Source: Negativicutes bacterium (lineage in GTDB: Bacteria; Bacillota_C; Negativicutes; Sporomusales_B; JARLHX01). From it: a DNA stretch of 64,000 nt. The stretch spans positions 1 to 64,000 of the forward strand of contig JARLHX010000416.1 of NCBI GenBank assembly GCA_031292035.1, written 5' to 3'. Of this stretch, positions 61,686 through 64,000 are shown in pieces (the first letter of the stretch is position 1; the number at the start of each line of letters is the position of its first letter). The notes below the pieces were generated by a model. It was not told the origin of the DNA and ran no database searches. It was given only the letters and a program-made list of their open reading frames with translations. A program made the position numbers and the translations under genes.

Positions 61686-62456
61686 ATGCCTAATAACAAA
61701 ACCCACTTACTTTTTGATACCAGTATTGGTATGACCAAACCGGTAACGATTGGCAATCAACATGAGGGCTGTCCGTTCTGCTCCAAAAATCTATTGGCAG
61801 GGATTATCGCTGAAGATGGGCCGATTCTGTTAGTTGTCAATAAGTATCCAGTCTTGCGGGATAGTTTTCAAACCGTTCTGATCGAGACAGACGATTGTCA
61901 TTCGGAGATGTCTGTCTATCCGAAAGATCATTTATATCGAGTGTTTCGTTTCGGGATGGAACAATGGCAAAAACTTATCCAGAGTGGCCAATATGAATCA
62001 GTCATATTTTATAAAAACCATGGGCCGTATTCCGGTGGTACCATACACCACCCCCATATGCAGATCGTAGGCTTGAAGCATATCGATTATTCCCGCAATA
62101 TCGTCCGAAAAAGCTTTGAGGGTGATGTTATTTGCCAGCAGGATGGGGTCGAATTGAATCTTGCCACCGAGCCCAGGATCGGTTTTATGGAATTTAACAT
62201 CAAACTGGATGGACTGGGACATTTAAACCTGATGGCGGATTATATTCAGATGGTGGTTCATTACCTCCTCCACCACTTTCACAAAAGCTGCAACAGTTAT
62301 AATCTGTTCTTTTATCAGCTTGATGGGAAGATATTTGCAAAGATCATGCCCCGCTTTGTGACTTCGCCGTTATATATCGGGTATTCGATTCCGCAAGTCT
62401 CAACCCGGGCGCAAGAAGTGCTCAAAGAGATCCGTTCCATCTATCTCAAACAATAA
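61686..62456 (+). CDS. DUF4931/GalT-like HIT-superfamily protein
   Basis: A 256-aa protein. CPFCSKN (about 29-35) provides half a zinc site, and GGTIHHPHMQIVG (about 117-129) matches the His-Pro-His-x-Gln active site of galactose-1-phosphate uridylyltransferases and HIT enzymes. The family (DUF4931 in Bacilli) is uncharacterised; a nucleotidyl-transferring or hydrolysing activity is likely. ATG 61686 after AGGAGAC. No galactose genes are near. Confidence 0.72.
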   Translation: MPNNKTHLLFDTSIGMTKPVTIGNQHEGCPFCSKNLLAGIIAEDGPILLVVNKYPVLRDSFQTVLIETDDCHSEMSVYPKDHLYRVFRFGMEQWQKLIQSGQYESVIFYKNHGPYSGGTIHHPHMQIVGLKHIDYSRNIVRKSFEGDVICQQDGVELNLATEPRIGFMEFNIKLDGLGHLNLMADYIQMVVHYLLHHFHKSCNSYNLFFYQLDGKIFAKIMPRFVTSPLYIGYSIPQVSTRAQEVLKEIRSIYLKQ

Positions 62457-62493
62457 TCACCGTTCAGTTGTTATGCGGTGTTTGTAATGATGG

Positions 62494-62502
62494 TGTTATA
62501 AT
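62494..62502 (+). promoter_or_regulatory. extended -10 promoter upstream of speD
   Basis: TGTTATAAT: an extended -10 (TGN-TATAAT) without a good -35 at the right distance. It would start a leader of about 180 bases before speD. Confidence 0.4.
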
Positions 62503-62615
62503 TTTTAAAACCCAATAATTTTGTCTTCAGAATGAATACTGAAAAGCTAGAACTAAAAATTAGAGACAGGGACCACAAAAAGAGGGATATTTTTACCGAC
62601 AGCGAAATAAATGCT

Positions 62616-62644
62616 AGCGGGCGCTTCCCGCTTTCTATTTTTTT
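62616..62644 (+). terminator. terminator-like hairpin 46 bases before speD (terminator of DUF4931 gene or attenuator)
   Basis: Stem AGCGGG/CCCGCT, loop CGCTT, then TTCTATTTTTTT. It is preceded by a TTCAG/CTGAA hairpin at 62526. If transcription begins at about 62509, the hairpin works as an attenuator in the speD leader; otherwise it ends the upstream gene. Confidence 0.7.
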
Positions 62645-62689
62645 AAATCAATTGCCTAGATCGAAAAACCAATTTGATGAGGGAGAAAA

Positions 62690-63505
62690 GTGGACGTAAA
62701 AACAATTAAAAAGTTAAAACTTTATGGTTTCAATAATCTGACCAAGACACTTAGTTTTAATATGTATGATATTTGTTATGCGAAAACAGTGCAACATCGG
62801 CAAGAATATATTTCCTATATTGACGAAGAGTACAATGCCGAGCGTCTTACAACGATCTTGACAGAAGTTGCTACGATGATCGGCGCCAATATATTGAATA
62901 TCGCCCATCAAGACTATGAACCCCAAGGGGCCAGTGTGACAATGCTCATTTCGGAAGGAAAGATGAACGACGTTGCCGGTAAAGAGGAGAGCATTCTCGG
63001 ACCAGCGGTCGCATCAGACGCGGTAGTCGCTCACCTGGACAAAAGTCATATTACTGTCCATACTTATCCCGAAAGCCATCCTGACAAAGGGATCAGTACC
63101 TTTCGGGCTGATATCGATGTGTCTACCTGTGGTGAGATTTCACCACTTAAGGCGTTGAACTATTTGATTAACAGTTTTAATTCCGATATCGTGATAGCCG
63201 ATTACCGGGTTCGAGGCTTCACCCGCGACATAAACGGGAAAAAGTTTTATATCGATCATAAAATTAATTCGATTCAAAATTATATTTCCAAAGAATCGCG
63301 TGAGCTATACCAAATGATTGATGTCAATGTATATCAAGAAAATATTTTTCATACCAAAATGATTTTGAAAGAATTTGATCTGGATAATTACTTGTTTGGT
63401 ACGGCGAAAAAAGAATTGTTGCCTGGGGAGAAGAAAAAGATCAAACAACGCTTAAAAAAAGAAATGGCAGAAATCTTTTATGGTAAAAATATACCCAAAG
63501 TATAG
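62690..63505 (+). CDS. speD: S-adenosylmethionine decarboxylase proenzyme (E. coli type)
   Basis: A 271-aa proenzyme, in the size class of the E. coli enzyme and not the 120-aa Bacillus/Thermotoga type. The self-cleavage site is [13 protein letters not shown] (about 114-126); cleavage before the Ser gives the pyruvoyl group. It makes decarboxylated SAM for spermidine. No speE is in the window. Its product MTA is handled by the mtnP-mtnA genes at 9-13 kb. GTG start after GAGGGAGA. Confidence 0.93.
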   Translation: MDVKTIKKLKLYGFNNLTKTLSFNMYDICYAKTVQHRQEYISYIDEEYNAERLTTILTEVATMIGANILNIAHQDYEPQGASVTMLISEGKMNDVAGKEESILGPAVASDAVVAHLDKSHITVHTYPESHPDKGISTFRADIDVSTCGEISPLKALNYLINSFNSDIVIADYRVRGFTRDINGKKFYIDHKINSIQNYISKESRELYQMIDVNVYQENIFHTKMILKEFDLDNYLFGTAKKELLPGEKKKIKQRLKKEMAEIFYGKNIPKV

Positions 63506-63527
63506 AACGGATATGCGATAAAATGCT

Positions 63528-63567
63528 TAAAAAAGACAATCGGCACTGGACCGGTTGTCTTTTTTGT
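63528..63567 (+). terminator. rho-independent terminator after speD
   Basis: Stem AAAAAAGACAATCGG/CCGGTTGTCTTTTTT, loop CACTGGA, T6. Confidence 0.93.
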
Positions 63568-63828
63568 CTGGGAATGAGCAGCGCTTGACGAGTGATTCTG
63601 TTTTTGTATTGGGCACTATCATGCACAAAATCACGCAATAAAATATTCGCGCAACGCGAATGGTATTTTGAGGCCTGAAACAGCGCAAGTCTATTGAGTG
63701 GCACGGAGTATGCATGTTTATATTGGTCATTCTGATCTCAAAGTAGTGATAGAGGGTTTTTGGGCCGACATCGGACAGTATATCTGCAAAGAGTTTGTTT
63801 TCGCGTAGTATTGAGGGAGGGACTCAAG

Positions 63829-64000
63829 ATGGCGGGACAACTATTTTCAGTCACAATTTCCGTTTCACGCGGTTTTCCTGAATGGCAAATTGTTGATTGG
63901 ATCGATGACTCGTTGATTGGTGTCGTCGAATATTGGACATATCAGACATTAGCTGTTGCCTATTATCCTAATAAAGAGCAGATTTATGGCCAAATACGAA
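63829..64000 (+). CDS. unrecognised protein, N-terminal part (truncated by window edge)
   Basis: An ATG after GGGAGGGAC opens a frame that reaches the window end (57 codons visible): MAGQLFSVTISVSRGFPEWQ, then VDWIDDSLIGVVEYWTYQ. Aromatic-rich and soluble in the visible part. No family recognised. The 260 bases between the speD terminator and this gene hold no clear gene. Confidence 0.6.
   Translation, partial: MAGQLFSVTISVSRGFPEWQIVDWIDDSLIGVVEYWTYQTLAVAYYPNKEQIYGQIR

Noticed and set aside
62532..62699. 55-codon frame (MNTEKLELKIRD...) running into the start of speD
   Set aside because: No SD and it crosses the terminator hairpin; more likely chance, although it overlaps the GTG of speD.

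Overview
The window most likely comes from an anaerobic, spore-forming member of the Negativicutes (Sporomusaceae-like, with an acetogen or organic-acid fermenter profile). This rests on gene content alone: four 2-oxoacid:ferredoxin oxidoreductase (OFOR) gene sets, NfnAB, a PduL phosphotransacetylase, CotF-like spore coat genes and Firmicutes-style Shine-Dalgarno sequences. I saw no rRNA, tRNA, CRISPR array, transposase or phage gene. Nearly all genes are on the plus strand; the minus-strand exceptions are a methyltransferase, a flavin-binding protein, a spore-coat cluster and three small proteins.

Layout. 0-8.1 kb: phospholipid synthesis (psd end, pssA), a GT2 glycosyltransferase, queD/queE/surE, a small membrane protein, iorAB (indolepyruvate OFOR) and a HAD phosphatase. 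8.5-19 kb: an acetate transporter, then a dense SAM by-product recycling operon (mtnP, mtnA, ahcY, class II aldolase, mtaD) running into nfnAB, an aminotransferase, an ASCH-like gene and pduL. 19-22.6 kb: an IclR regulator with an overlapping 25-codon leader ORF, then korDABC. 22.8-32.4 kb: a diguanylate cyclase, methyltransferases, a patatin lipase, a 3D-domain protein, a trypsin-like protease, spore coat genes and an M20 peptidase.

32.5-61 kb is the most interesting part, a small-organic-acid island. A PrpR-type sigma-54 activator precedes a GntP permease with its own -24/-12 promoter. A cytosolic CitA/DcuS-like kinase and response regulator precede a CDC48-type double AAA ATPase. Next comes a four-gene OFOR whose alpha subunit has the arginines expected of oxalate oxidoreductase, followed by an LctP-type permease with a 67-aa membrane protein and an SDR. 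Glyoxylate carboligase, tartronate semialdehyde reductase and a second LctP-type permease (glycolate/lactate/glyoxylate class) follow. A second PrpR-type activator then faces a second -24/-12 promoter driving a MatC-like dicarboxylate carrier, an orphan ModA-like lipoprotein and a further four-gene OFOR of unknown substrate. Read together, the island would import C2-C4 acids, oxidise oxalate to CO2 and reduced ferredoxin, and convert glyoxylate to glycerate.

61-64 kb: a minus-strand mini membrane protein, a GalT/HIT-like DUF4931 protein with mini-ORFs upstream, speD behind a possible attenuator, and the start of an unrecognised gene.

Two tiny hydrophobic proteins (22 and about 28 aa), 25 kb apart and on opposite strands, resemble each other in sequence, promoter and terminator arrangement and look like an undescribed miniprotein family.
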